A stretch of 64,000 nt of DNA from Aquibacillus salsiterrae (GCF_028416595.1 NZ_JAMQKC010000005.1:161254-225253); one strand, 5' to 3'. Shown: positions 1-8,844, counted from the stretch's first letter. The notes: generated from the sequence alone by a model not told the origin. Numbers and translations: made by a program.

Positions 1-847
1 TACCTGTATCAAGGAGACGCATAACGACCTTTTCACCAAACACAGTCGGCAGGATGGAGACACGGAGGTCGAAACTTTTCATATCGACATCCATCTTGAA
101 GCGTCCATCTTGCGGAAGACGCTTTTCAGCGATATTTAACTTCGACATAATTTTAATTCTTGAAACAAGTACATTATTCATGTTTTTCGGCAGGGAACGT
201 TCGGTTCGTAACACACCATCGACACGAAACCGAATCAATGTTTCGGTTTCGTGGGGATCAATATGTACGTCACTTGCGTTTACTTGGGCAGCTTGTGCTA
301 ATAACTGATTCACCATTTTAGCAACAGGTGATTCGTCGTTTTGCTGTGCCTCTAAAAACCCTTCATCATCTTCATTAAGCGGCATGTCTTCAAGCATTTT
401 ATCGATCGACTTTTGCATGCCATAGTATCGATTAATCGTTACTTGCATCTCTTGCTTTTTCGCGATGACTGGTTCAATTTGAAAGCCAGTACTTAAGCGC
501 AAATCATCTATTGCAAAATAGTCGAGTGGATCGACCATCGCTACAAGCAAACGGTCACCGATCTTCTTCAGTGGTAACACCTGATATTTCCGAGCGATTT
601 CTTCACTAATAATATTAATTAATTTCCGGTCAATATCGTATTCATATAAGTTGACTTTATCTAATCCGAGTTGAAGTTCCAGCAAGTGAATAATCGTGTC
701 TTCTTCAACAATATTCATTTCGACTAATTGGTCCCCGAGTCGTAGTCCCGATCGTTTCTGTTCTAGTAGCGCGTCCATTAGCTGTTCTTCGGTGATCACA
801 TTGGCTTCAACAAGTAAATCTCCAATTCGTTTCCGCTTCTGAATCAT
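1..847 (-). CDS. pilB: Type IV pilus assembly ATPase PilB (GspE family), 5' part only
   Basis: The reading frame opens at ATG 845-847 and runs off the left edge, so the Walker motifs are outside the window. The first ~60 residues (IGDLLVEANVITEEQL, then RLGDQLVEMNIVEED) form the two-repeat GspE/MshE N-terminal domain, which in some PilB/MshE proteins binds c-di-GMP. Asn stands where the usual Gly is in both repeats. A GspE-type N2 segment follows (VNASDVHIDPHETETLIRFR). The product should be the cytoplasmic hexameric ATPase that powers pilus extension. It follows pilO by 28 bp and is the last visible gene of the pilus operon. Confidence 0.93.
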   Translation of the reverse strand, partial: MIQKRKRIGDLLVEANVITEEQLMDALLEQKRSGLRLGDQLVEMNIVEEDTIIHLLELQLGLDKVNLYEYDIDRKLINIISEEIARKYQVLPLKKIGDRLLVAMVDPLDYFAIDDLRLSTGFQIEPVIAKKQEMQVTINRYYGMQKSIDKMLEDMPLNEDDEGFLEAQQNDESPVAKMVNQLLAQAAQVNASDVHIDPHETETLIRFRVDGVLRTERSLPKNMNNVLVSRIKIMSKLNIAEKRLPQDGRFKMDVDMKSFDLRVSILPTVFGEKVVMRLLDTG

Positions 848-875
848 GTGCGACTCTCCCTTTATTCTCGTCTGT

Positions 876-2345
876 CTATTCATTGCTAAGCATATTCCCA
901 TTTAGGTTCAGTGTAAAGTCAATTAGTAAGCCATCCACATCCCAAAGCTTCGCAACGCTTGGTTCTTTTTGGTGACTCGCTAACACACTCTCTACCTGAT
1001 TTAAAATAGCAATTGTGTTGTTCAGTTGGACCTTTCGTTGATTATCATCAGCCATATTACTTATTGATTGGATGACGGCATCTTCATAGTTATTCATGGT
1101 AGTAACTACTTGATTGAATTGTTGCTCGGTTAATTTTAAGTCGTTAGCTGCTATACCTTTTGTCGTAACCTTTGCTACTGCTTCTAGTGTATCTTGGGCA
1201 ACCGGTAGCAACCACTCTTTTTCTTCCTCGGTTAAGTTAATCTTCAGTGGCATAATGTACGTATCGATGCCAAATTCATTAATCTTAATCGCCTTTTTGG
1301 CAGCAGATGGAATATCATAGCTCACCGAGGAAAAAATGAGACTAATCGAGCTATCTGATACACGAGGATCTAATCCACGCGATTTAATATAGTCGACTTG
1401 GTTTAATAGATAATAATCATTCGTATAGGCACCTGTTTGGACAAAATAGAATCCTTGGCCTTCTCCCTCAACCGGTGGCGTATCGGTGGTAACACGAATC
1501 GAAGACCCATCCATGACAATCTCTGTTTCATAACGCTTTACTGCTTGTTCTTCGTCTGGTTCTTTGACCTCACCGGCATCTGGAGTATCAGGTTCAGGGT
1601 CCACTACTAATTCTGGCTCACGATTTGGTTCTGGTTCGCTAGCTAGTTCGCCTAGCTCATAGTCATTTCCAGCAGCAACGAATGGTGCAAAGCTGTCTGA
1701 ATAAAAGACGCGCGCAGAAATCGAAGCTGACATGTCCGCTCCTTTTTCCCCGCCAGAATAGCTATAGCTTTGGACATGGACGACCCGTGGTAGGTTTTCA
1801 AGTCCTTCAATAAATCGATTAATTTCTGCTTCTTTCCCGTTCACACTTAGCTGGACATCGAGGTAGTTTACTTTCACCTTCACGTCCTTGAACTTTGCTT
1901 CGATTAATTTAAAAATCGGTTCAGGAAATACAGCATTCCACTCTGCAGTGCTTAGTTCTTTTTCCTCTTCCGCCGCTTCTGTCACTTGGCCAACTTTCCC
2001 TTTTCCGACTGGTAAGTTGCCAAACGAAATGCTGTTAATTAAGACACCCGTGTTCTTTTCTGTTTTCTCCAAATCAACAATGACTTGTTCCACATTTGGT
2101 CGAACCGGAATCCCCTTTAGCAACGTATCCTTCTCTTCATCGGTTAGTTGCTGCGGTGTTAGGTCAGCTAACAGCTTTTGATAGTCAGCTACAGCTGTTT
2201 CGACTTGCTTAAGTTCCGTTTCCTTTTGCTTTTCTTCGGCAACAACTGGTCGAATCATTACCCAATAAAAAATACCAATTGCGACAAGCAGTAAGACGCT
2301 TACGGTTAAAATAATTTGTTGGATGGCGTTATTGTTTTGATTCAT
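876..2345 (-). CDS. pilO: PilO-like pilus alignment protein with a SPOR-like C-terminal domain
   Basis: 489 residues from the preferred ATG at 2343-2345, which has AAGGTGG about 8 nt upstream. An in-frame start at 2378 would overlap pilN by 50 bp and lacks such a site. One N-terminal transmembrane helix (TVSVLLLVAIGIFYWVMI) is followed by a periplasm-side coiled coil and a ferredoxin-like PilO fold. Next come a Pro/Glu-rich linker (about residues 235-275) and a segment at about 297-369 beginning FYFVQTGAYTN, which looks like a SPOR peptidoglycan-binding domain. PilM, PilN and PilO form the inner-membrane alignment complex of type IV pili. Classical PilO is about 200 residues, so the C-terminal half is extra. 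Confidence 0.82.
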   Translation of the reverse strand: MNQNNNAIQQIILTVSVLLLVAIGIFYWVMIRPVVAEEKQKETELKQVETAVADYQKLLADLTPQQLTDEEKDTLLKGIPVRPNVEQVIVDLEKTEKNTGVLINSISFGNLPVGKGKVGQVTEAAEEEKELSTAEWNAVFPEPIFKLIEAKFKDVKVKVNYLDVQLSVNGKEAEINRFIEGLENLPRVVHVQSYSYSGGEKGADMSASISARVFYSDSFAPFVAAGNDYELGELASEPEPNREPELVVDPEPDTPDAGEVKEPDEEQAVKRYETEIVMDGSSIRVTTDTPPVEGEGQGFYFVQTGAYTNDYYLLNQVDYIKSRGLDPRVSDSSISLIFSSVSYDIPSAAKKAIKINEFGIDTYIMPLKINLTEEEKEWLLPVAQDTLEAVAKVTTKGIAANDLKLTEQQFNQVVTTMNNYEDAVIQSISNMADDNQRKVQLNNTIAILNQVESVLASHQKEPSVAKLWDVDGLLIDFTLNLNGNMLSNE

Positions 2346-2901
2346 TTGCTTCGCCACCTTCCACCACCGTCTTGACATTCATTTGTACGTTCGTTAAATA
2401 GTTTTCACCTTGTTCATTTGTTGAAATCGCTGTAACTTGGGCTTCCGTCGTAAAGTCAGCAAATAACAGTCGATTTAAGTATGTTGCTGCATCTTGTTTG
2501 GACGGAAAGTCAACAGTCATCGTCAGTGCACCGGTGTTTTGATAATTATAGGATTGAACATCGACACCTTTAGGAAATAATTGAAAGACACTGTTTTTCA
2601 ACTCAATCGTTCCTATGTATGTTTGGTTTAATAACGAGTTGACATATTTGTACTCATCTACAAAGTTATATTCCGTTACGCCGCTTGTTTTTGTTTGATA
2701 TTCTGCTAGTAAATTGTCCCTAAGTTCTGTTTGCGTAACAATTGTATCACCCAATTCGGCGACATTATTTTTCGCATCCAAATAATAGACGACAGATAGT
2801 CCTGCCATCGTAAATACAGCTACTGCCAGTACTATGAATAGTGGTAGCCTACTTACGGTAATTCGTCTCGACTGCGGTAACAAGTCAATACTTACATTCA
2901 C
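2329..2901 (-). CDS. pilN: PilN-like pilus assembly protein
   Basis: 190 residues. It begins with the short cytoplasmic motif NVSIDLLPQSRR, equivalent to the INLLP motif through which PilN binds PilM, then one transmembrane helix (residues ~19-41) and a coiled coil leading to a small alpha/beta domain. It lies between pilM (33 bp) and pilO (17-bp overlap with the preferred pilO start), as expected for translationally coupled pilMNO. The length and topology match the family. Confidence 0.88.
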   Translation of the reverse strand: MNVSIDLLPQSRRITVSRLPLFIVLAVAVFTMAGLSVVYYLDAKNNVAELGDTIVTQTELRDNLLAEYQTKTSGVTEYNFVDEYKYVNSLLNQTYIGTIELKNSVFQLFPKGVDVQSYNYQNTGALTMTVDFPSKQDAATYLNRLLFADFTTEAQVTAISTNEQGENYLTNVQMNVKTVVEGGEANESKQ

Positions 2902-2934
2902 TACAATCTCTCCTAACTAGCTTGTCTGTCGGTA

Positions 2935-4086
2935 TTATTTTTTCCATTTCTTCTTTGCTGTGTCATTACCTTTTAATGCAAGGCCGATCGCCACACTAGC
3001 TGTATTTAACATCGATGTCTTAGTGAAATCATCAGCTAGGATCGGTGTGAAATCTATCTCAGCAACTGTGACATCGAGTCTGTTGGATAATAGGTTGATA
3101 GACTTCTTCGCATGTTTACCTGTGACAATGATTCGCTTTAACTCATCGTTATCCCTACTGAGTGAGTATTGATAAAAGTTCTGTGCCTTCTCAATTTCAC
3201 GAACAACCGCATCGACGTATTGTTCGGTCTCTTCATCGACAGCAACATCCTCAACCGTTGCCGCAACCTCAACATTGTCTTCCACTAAACCATCATTGAA
3301 AGAAAGAACGTCATCCTCTAAAACAGTTGTACGACCGATCTTTTCTGTAATTGAAATCGACATTGTCCGAGAAAATGCAATTGTTCCTTGCGTGAAAATA
3401 TGAATATCAATCGCTTCATCAGATAAATCAACGACCATCTCCGTTTCGATTAACCATTCTTTATTCGTAAATGAAATGAGACGCTGTAACGCTAACGCCC
3501 TAATTTCCGCTGTCAACGGCTTGAACCCCGCCATCGTTGTCGTTTCAAGGAAATCTTGGGATAGCGGTTTAGATGTAGCGAAGAACAGGATATCGCTTTT
3601 TTTATCCTTGGTCTCCTCTGGCGATTCCATCTGTTCTTCACTATCTTCCTGGTCGAAATCATTGATAGTTAGTTCCTCAAAATCAACATCATTTTGTTTG
3701 CCTGGTTCTTCAACAGTACCAATCTTTACAAAATCGTAAGTTGATTGTTCAAATGGTAGGTGTATACTTTCACCAATCTGGTAATTAATTAATTTTGCAA
3801 GCTCTGGCTCATTTAAATTTGGTAAAGTAGTAATTCGCCGCACTAAGATATTCTGCGTTGGAAAGGCTAGATGTACTTTTTTTATGTCCTTAGTAAACTT
3901 ACTTTTTAGAATTGATGATGTTAATTTTCTATCTTTTATTCTACCATTTCCGATAACATTCTCAGTAGTTTCAACTAGATCTATATCAAGAAGTGACAGC
4001 TGCTTATTTTTAATATCAACTGTTGCACTCGAAATATATTTTTCGCGAATATCTATTCCGGAATATTCATTTCTTTTTGAAGCCAT
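2935..4086 (-). CDS. pilM: PilM-like actin-fold pilus protein
   Basis: 383 residues from ATG 4084-4086, preceded by AGAGGAG at good distance. The longer in-frame start at 4227 would run 41 codons back into the preceding gene. It starts SGIDIREKYISSATV, the phosphate-1 loop of the actin-like ATPase fold, and contains the PilM signature region FPTQNILVRRITTLPNL with LINYQIGESIHLPF. An acidic insertion (about residues 125-165, rich in Glu/Asp) is unusual. PilM is cytoplasmic and binds the PilN N-terminus, linking the alignment complex to the PilB motor. Confidence 0.9.
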   Translation of the reverse strand: MASKRNEYSGIDIREKYISSATVDIKNKQLSLLDIDLVETTENVIGNGRIKDRKLTSSILKSKFTKDIKKVHLAFPTQNILVRRITTLPNLNEPELAKLINYQIGESIHLPFEQSTYDFVKIGTVEEPGKQNDVDFEELTINDFDQEDSEEQMESPEETKDKKSDILFFATSKPLSQDFLETTTMAGFKPLTAEIRALALQRLISFTNKEWLIETEMVVDLSDEAIDIHIFTQGTIAFSRTMSISITEKIGRTTVLEDDVLSFNDGLVEDNVEVAATVEDVAVDEETEQYVDAVVREIEKAQNFYQYSLSRDNDELKRIIVTGKHAKKSINLLSNRLDVTVAEIDFTPILADDFTKTSMLNTASVAIGLALKGNDTAKKKWKK

Positions 4087-4102
4087 TTTCTCACTCCTCT
4101 GT

Positions 4103-5167
4103 TTAATTTGGCTTGGTTGAGAAGTCAATCGTGTCCGAATCAAACTTATATATGTACGTTTTGTTACTATCTTCATCTTTCTCGCAAGCCTCGGGTAATA
4201 ATGAACAATTAATCCCTCTTTCCTCACCAGTTACACTATAAGTATTTGTATTGGCATAGTACTCTTCAGTTATCAGTCCACCATTAATAACCAAATTAGA
4301 ATTGGCACCACTTTCAAATTTCTGCGCTATTAATACTCCTTCAATTATTAATTCCGAAACACCACCAGAACCACCAATCAGAACATTTTTCACAAATACG
4401 ACAGTATCCGATGGTATTTCTAAAATCAGTGGGCCTTCACCGCTTTTTCCATCATAGGATATTTCTTCAAGCCTAATAATTTTACTTGGAACTTCATTAA
4501 AGTCGTATGGAATGTCGGATTTTCCTATTGACGGGTAGAAATTGCCTTCATCGTCTTTCCAATTTGACCAGTCTATATTATATTTTTCAAGTATTGAATT
4601 ATAAATTTCCTGTGTCAATTGACTACTATTCACGTTAACATTCACCGTATTGTTTTCTTTTGCATAAAAAGACTCATAATACTTTAGAGCATCTCCACCT
4701 GAGAACGGAGTAGGATAAATACTAAAGTTGAGTATCCGACTTACAGTAGATTTATCGTGTTCAAGAGTTGAATTATCATATTTTGAATCTAATGTAACCT
4801 TAACTTCGGGTGGGGTGGTAGCATCTGTTGGTTCCAAGTTTATAGTATCTAGGTCATGATCCACTTCAATGTCAACTGCTAAATCCTTTCCGCCTATCTC
4901 CTTATACGTTCTTTGGTTAAAATTTTTTAAATATTCAAATATACCATCGTCATACGCTTTCATCTCTGCCAGAACTATTTCTATAGCACCCTCAGCCCGG
5001 TAGAACTCTTCTTGAGCCTTTTTATTTGTCGTCACTTTTTCTAATCCATACGTTGTTGACTTGAGTGTGACCGTTGCGATAATACTAAGAAAAAGAATTA
5101 TAAAAAGAATGATAAGTAATGCAGCGCCAGACTGATTTCGTGTAACTTTTAAAAGAATACTCTTCAT
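4103..5167 (-). CDS. PilX-like minor pilin / pilus-associated protein
   Basis: 355 residues from ATG 5165-5167, preceded by AGGGGTGA. In-frame starts at 5191-5194 overlap the upstream pilin a little more. The N-terminus MKSILLKVTRNQSGAALLII followed by a hydrophobic helix is the PilX_N type of prepilin-like leader, with Gly-Ala in place of Gly-Phe at the processing site. The rest is a large polar domain rich in Asn, Ser and beta-prone segments with two late cysteines. It lies in the minor-pilin block between the pilW-like gene and pilM, so a role in pilus priming or at the tip is likely, but its specific function is unknown. Confidence 0.7.
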   Translation of the reverse strand: MKSILLKVTRNQSGAALLIILFIILFLSIIATVTLKSTTYGLEKVTTNKKAQEEFYRAEGAIEIVLAEMKAYDDGIFEYLKNFNQRTYKEIGGKDLAVDIEVDHDLDTINLEPTDATTPPEVKVTLDSKYDNSTLEHDKSTVSRILNFSIYPTPFSGGDALKYYESFYAKENNTVNVNVNSSQLTQEIYNSILEKYNIDWSNWKDDEGNFYPSIGKSDIPYDFNEVPSKIIRLEEISYDGKSGEGPLILEIPSDTVVFVKNVLIGGSGGVSELIIEGVLIAQKFESGANSNLVINGGLITEEYYANTNTYSVTGEERGINCSLLPEACEKDEDSNKTYIYKFDSDTIDFSTKPN

Positions 5168-5177
5168 ACCCTCACCC

Positions 5178-5660
5178 CTAGTAAAAGTCATCATATGTCC
5201 TTACTCTATTGTTAAAATCATTCGTAACATTGGTTGATACCTCATATTGATTGTTTTTATCTTTCAGTACTAACTTTATTTTGACTTCACTTCCGGTTGT
5301 AACGTCAAATTGATCAATATTATCCGATAATATGTTTCCACCAGGCTCTAGCTTCAATTGTTTATACTGATAAGATAGTTTTTCTACTCCATTTTTGTCC
5401 CTAACAATAATCTTATCGTCCGTTATATCACTTTCGTCTAGGCTAACTATTTCTAATGTACCACCATCTCTTACAATGTTTGATATTTGTTCCATGATAA
5501 ATCTTGCTTCTCGTTGCAATTCGTTTTCTACTGCTACAGCTCGCTCCATTTTCATTGAATACGAAGAAATACGGAATACGACCGTTGAAATTACTACCAT
5601 AATAACAATAACTACCAATAATTCTATCAAGGTAAAGCCTCGCTCGTTTCTCCCGGTCAC
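5178..5660 (-). CDS. Prepilin with type III signal peptide (PilW/ComGF-like position)
   Basis: 160 residues. A short basic leader ends in the prepilin peptidase site, RGFTLIELLVVIVIM, with Glu at +5 of the mature protein, followed by the pilin helix. The C-terminal domain is small, without cysteines. It overlaps the upstream prepilin gene by 4 bp (ATGA), showing translational coupling. It is a minor pilin or pseudopilin, and its assignment to PilW rests on order and size only. Confidence 0.85.
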   Translation of the reverse strand: MTGRNERGFTLIELLVVIVIMVVISTVVFRISSYSMKMERAVAVENELQREARFIMEQISNIVRDGGTLEIVSLDESDITDDKIIVRDKNGVEKLSYQYKQLKLEPGGNILSDNIDQFDVTTGSEVKIKLVLKDKNNQYEVSTNVTNDFNNRVRTYDDFY

Positions 5661-6076
5661 TTTTTCACCACCGTTACTAATTCTAAAGTATTTATTTGCT
5701 TATCGATTGGTACAATGTCTGCCTTAATTTCATAGAATTCTAAACTAGATGGTGTCGTTGTATAGGTTGGTGTGGAAGCAGTTATCGTCGCTACAGCGTC
5801 ATATGTAATATCTGGGTCTTCTTCCGTTACACACCCCTGATCATTTAAACAATAATATGTTGTTGGAGAGGTACCATCTACATATCCTTCTACTCGAATT
5901 CGTTCCATTATTTCCTGTCCAAAATACGCCAGTTGGGTATCCTTTCCTTGCTCCACAGTTCTGGTAAATGTACCTGTTAAAATAACAAATAACGGGACAA
6001 TAATGAGACCAACAATAACTATTGAAATAAGTAACTCAACCAAAGTCATTCCTTTTTCATTTCTCACATGATTCAA
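5657..6076 (-). CDS. Prepilin with type III signal peptide (PilV-like)
   Basis: 139 residues. The leader ends in KGMTLVELLISIVIVGLIIV, a type III signal with Met instead of Phe at +1 and the conserved Glu at +5. The mature domain carries a probable disulphide pair (YYCLNDQGCVTEE). It sits 3 bp after the prepilin peptidase stop and 4-bp overlaps the next prepilin. A minor pilin role is inferred from size and position. Confidence 0.84.
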   Translation of the reverse strand: MNHVRNEKGMTLVELLISIVIVGLIIVPLFVILTGTFTRTVEQGKDTQLAYFGQEIMERIRVEGYVDGTSPTTYYCLNDQGCVTEEDPDITYDAVATITASTPTYTTTPSSLEFYEIKADIVPIDKQINTLELVTVVKK

Positions 6077-6079
6077 CCC

Positions 6080-6832
6080 CTACATTATGAATCCTAAATA
6101 CCATTCCCATATTTGATTACCGTATAAATAAGCAACTAACGTGCCAATAAGAATAAAAGGGCCAAAAGCAATCGGCTCTTTTCGCTTCACTAATCCAGTT
6201 GATATGAACACTATTCCAATTACTGCCCCGAACAAGGAAGCAAGTACTAAACTCATTATAGTTTGTATAGGCCCTAAGGCTAAGCCAATGGCTGCATATA
6301 GTTTAATATCGCCGCCACCCATACCACCTTTACTAACAATCGCAATTAGCAGCAGTAAACCAAAGCCCACTGCTCCACCTAACAAATAGAAAAGGAACGG
6401 TTGACCACCAATAAACATACGGATGATCAACAGTAGGACAATGCTTGGAAGAGTAATCACATCTAAGATCAACTTTTCCCGAATATCAGTTAAAACCGCT
6501 AAAACTAGGGTAATAGATAAAATGAATGCGGGTAATAATTCTGGAGTGAGACCAATTGTCTTATAAACAATGAAAATAGTTACAGCTGTTAAACCTTCCC
6601 CAACAGGGTATAGATATGAAATTTTCACTCGACAATAACGACAACGGCCTCCTAACAATATGTAACTAAAGAGAGGTATTAGGTCTAGTGCACCAAGGCG
6701 ATGTTTACAATTAGGACAATGGGATGGTGGATATGAAATAGATTCCTTTTTTAATAGTCGGATTGCAACGACGTTGAAGAAACTTCCAAATGTTAGGGCA
6801 AGGATTATTACTATGATATCTATGGCTAGCAT
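6080..6832 (-). CDS. pilD: Prepilin peptidase (leader peptidase and N-methyltransferase)
   Basis: 250 residues, polytopic. The N-terminal methyltransferase domain has the paired zinc motifs CPNCKHRLG and CRYCRVK. The membrane aspartyl protease has both catalytic aspartates, in VLTDIREKLI and in GGGDIKLYAAIG. It should cleave and N-methylate all four prepilins encoded next to it. ComC of the competence system is the same family, but the flanking pilMNO/pilB genes make a pilus role most likely. Confidence 0.95.
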   Translation of the reverse strand: MLAIDIIVIILALTFGSFFNVVAIRLLKKESISYPPSHCPNCKHRLGALDLIPLFSYILLGGRCRYCRVKISYLYPVGEGLTAVTIFIVYKTIGLTPELLPAFILSITLVLAVLTDIREKLILDVITLPSIVLLLIIRMFIGGQPFLFYLLGGAVGFGLLLLIAIVSKGGMGGGDIKLYAAIGLALGPIQTIMSLVLASLFGAVIGIVFISTGLVKRKEPIAFGPFILIGTLVAYLYGNQIWEWYLGFIM

Positions 6833-6981
6833 TGGTGAGCGCCCCTTTATTTTATTTAAAAAATTTTAATCTTAGAATATGTGTTTTACAGGTAAAAGAC
6901 TTAAGTAATATTATACTTGGAAACTTAGGCCTTTTCATTAAATTATAATCTTCAGTCATATTAAAAAAGGGTAAAAATAAA

Positions 6982-7010
6982 GCTGCCGCGGTCTTGAAAG
7001 ACGCGACAGC
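6982..7010 (-). terminator. Hairpin between pilin gene and rest of pilus operon
   Basis: On the minus strand GCTGTCGCG and AAGACCGCGGCAGC can fold into a long GC-rich stem followed by TTTATTTTT. It lies in the 205-bp gap between the major pilin gene and the prepilin peptidase gene. A partial terminator here would give much more pilin mRNA than assembly-gene mRNA, and it could also protect a processed 3' end. Confidence 0.75.
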
Positions 7011-7037
7011 ACGTAAAATAGATATGGTATTACAGGT

Positions 7038-7403
7038 TTACTTTAAACAAGAGGACTTAACATCGCCATCGGATGTACTCGTATATGAAAAGGTTGCTGT
7101 TGCACTATCAGCACAATCTGGCATTTCTTGTAGATAATCTGGAACTATTAAACCATCATTTACAACTGCAGGTGATTTAGTATCATCTATAGGAAATTCT
7201 CCTTCAACCGCATAATACCTATTAACAGCATCTTGAACTATAGATAAATTCTGTTTATCCGTATTTTCTTCAGCCTTATCTCTCTGCCCCATCACCATCG
7301 GGAACGCAATTGCCGCAATAATACCTAAAATAACAATAACAACTAATAGTTCGATCAACGTTAAACCGCGTTGATTTTTGACGTGCTTTTTAACTGACTT
7401 CAT
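7038..7403 (-). CDS. pilA: Major type IV pilin (PilA-like)
   Basis: 121 residues. The basic leader is followed by RGLTLIELLVVIVILGIIAAIA, a textbook class III signal (Leu at +1, Glu at +5), then a coiled helix and a small globular domain with two cysteines (PDCADS and SSCLK at the C-terminus) that likely form the D-loop disulphide. First gene of the operon and directly behind a c-di-GMP-II riboswitch. A terminator-like hairpin after it fits high expression as the structural subunit. Confidence 0.93.
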   Translation of the reverse strand: MKSVKKHVKNQRGLTLIELLVVIVILGIIAAIAFPMVMGQRDKAEENTDKQNLSIVQDAVNRYYAVEGEFPIDDTKSPAVVNDGLIVPDYLQEMPDCADSATATFSYTSTSDGDVKSSCLK

Positions 7404-7470
7404 TCTTGAATTTTCCCCCTTGTTTTTAAATAATTAAAATTTATTTCAAGAGCGCAACTCTTAAAATCGG

Positions 7471-7521
7471 CAACAAAAAAACCTTAACAGAATCCATCTC
7501 GAATTCAAGATGTTGTAAGGT
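7471..7521 (-). terminator. Rho-independent terminator of the pilin riboswitch
   Basis: Read on the minus strand, ACCTTA pairs with TAAGGT and CATCTT with GAGATG, followed by a run of seven T (7474-7480). The 5' arm (7516-7521) is shared with the 3' strand of riboswitch helix P1, so terminator and ligand-bound aptamer exclude each other. Confidence 0.88.
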
Positions 7522-7586
7522 CGGTTGCGCCACTAGCTCGATGTGACTCAGGCGCCCAAATAAAAGTCACATTTCTTCGCTCCCTA
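7516..7586 (-). ncRNA. Cyclic di-GMP-II riboswitch (GEMM-II) before the pilin operon
   Basis: On the minus strand the core TTTGGGCGCCTGAGTCAC, then GAGCTAGTGGCG and CAACCGACC reproduces the class II c-di-GMP aptamer: GGGCGC/GCGCC-type helix, the GAGYUAGU segment and the terminal CAACCGACC. P1 is UAGGG (7582-7586) with CCUUA (7516-7520). Since CCUUA is also the start of the terminator stem, ligand binding should prevent termination, an ON switch. Class II ON switches before type IV pilus genes are known from Clostridioides difficile. Confidence 0.9.
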
Positions 7587-7913
7587 TATTCATTTGATTA
7601 AACATTCGTTCCAACTATGTATTGTTTTTTAAAACTTCCTAAATGTGGTATTTCTATTGGAATCATCTAATAACTCTCGGATGTGTAGGTGGTTGAATTA
7701 GAGTGTATCTTAGGTGGATTAAGAAGATAATAGATAATGAACACCATTCTAGGTATTCTCTCCTAATTAACTGAGAAAATTTTAGTATTTAGTTTTGCTA
7801 TAAGTATATTACACTAATTTTTGGTAGATTAAAAGATAAATTTTCTCAAGTTTTACATATTTTTTTATTATTCTGAAATGTGCGTTTTTTCGACAAATAC
7901 TGCTTGACTGACT

Positions 7914-7944
7914 CCTCCATGATCCCTTTATCATAGAAGGAGTC
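7914..7944 (-). terminator. Hairpin at the 3' end of the sortase gene
   Basis: GACTCCT and AGGAGTC form a stem overlapping the sortase stop codon region on the minus strand. There is no clean T-run, so it may only be a weak terminator. Confidence 0.5.
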
Positions 7945-8635
7945 ATGCTTTTAGTTCGGCATGGACGATTAATCTGTCTGTTGCTTCTTTGATCGGGGTA
8001 CAGGTTATTAAGGTCAGGACTTTTTTATCACCAATTGGGTTTAAAACGGAAATATCTTCTGGTTTTACTATCTTTATCTTGAACACAACGTACGTGTATT
8101 CTTTGCCTTTTGTCTTAATTTTAATTTCATCGCCGACTTCCACTTCATTTAGTCGATTAAATTGACGACCATAAGTCCAGCTACGATGTGCAGCTACTGC
8201 TGAATTACCTACCTGACCTAGGGACGCCGTACCTTTTAAATGACCTGCTCCCTTATCTAAATTTTTCAAACTAGCGCCTTCAAGAATCGGCAGCTCAACA
8301 TTGATCTTGTCGATGGTTATAACACCTAGAAGGTTTTCTAACTCTGCCTCAGGTTTAGAGTTAGACTCAGACTGTTCCTCTACTTCCTGACTAGGCTCAC
8401 TTTGATCTGCTTCTTCTTCATTACTTTCCTCTGCGGAAACTCTACGGTTAAATACTTCGTTGAGCTCTTTATAGCTTTTTGTTGTTTCATTTGAACTGGC
8501 GCCTTCTTGATCGATTTGTTCGAACGCTTCTAATAGTTGTTTTTCATCGGAAACACTGGAATAATAATTATATGCTGGATAGGCCATTACAATCACACCA
8601 GCTAAAATAAAAAGAATGGCTAATTTTTTCATCAT
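7943..8635 (-). CDS. Sortase, probably class D
   Basis: 230 residues: an N-terminal membrane anchor (LAILFILAGVIVMAYPAY), an acidic Ser/Glu-rich linker (residues ~40-100) and a catalytic domain with His150 (AAHRS), Cys212 (LITCTP) and Arg221 (DRLIV), the complete sortase triad. It should cut LPXTG-type signals and attach proteins to peptidoglycan. It is divergent from the LPXTG protein gene 315 bp away, its obvious substrate. The TLITCTP form and small size fit class D sortases of Bacillaceae. I see no riboswitch on its own side of the intergenic region. Confidence 0.93.
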   Translation of the reverse strand: MMKKLAILFILAGVIVMAYPAYNYYSSVSDEKQLLEAFEQIDQEGASSNETTKSYKELNEVFNRRVSAEESNEEEADQSEPSQEVEEQSESNSKPEAELENLLGVITIDKINVELPILEGASLKNLDKGAGHLKGTASLGQVGNSAVAAHRSWTYGRQFNRLNEVEVGDEIKIKTKGKEYTYVVFKIKIVKPEDISVLNPIGDKKVLTLITCTPIKEATDRLIVHAELKA

Positions 8636-8844
8636 TTATCTTCCCCTCACAGCCTAATAACCAAATTTTTCAATTTATTAAGTTAATTTAATAATATATT
8701 TGTTTATTATTATTGGTAATTTCATTATAATATAGATAGATATATCATCCTAGGTTTTTCTTACCATAAAGGGGAGGTGTAACTTACTAACTATGCAGCT
8801 TACATCAAACCACCACGACCTGACACAAATTCCATTATTCGCAC

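Noticed and set aside
876..2378. Longer PilO start at 2378
   Set aside because: It lacks a ribosome site and would overlap pilN by 50 bp; the ATG at 2345 has AAGGTGG in place.
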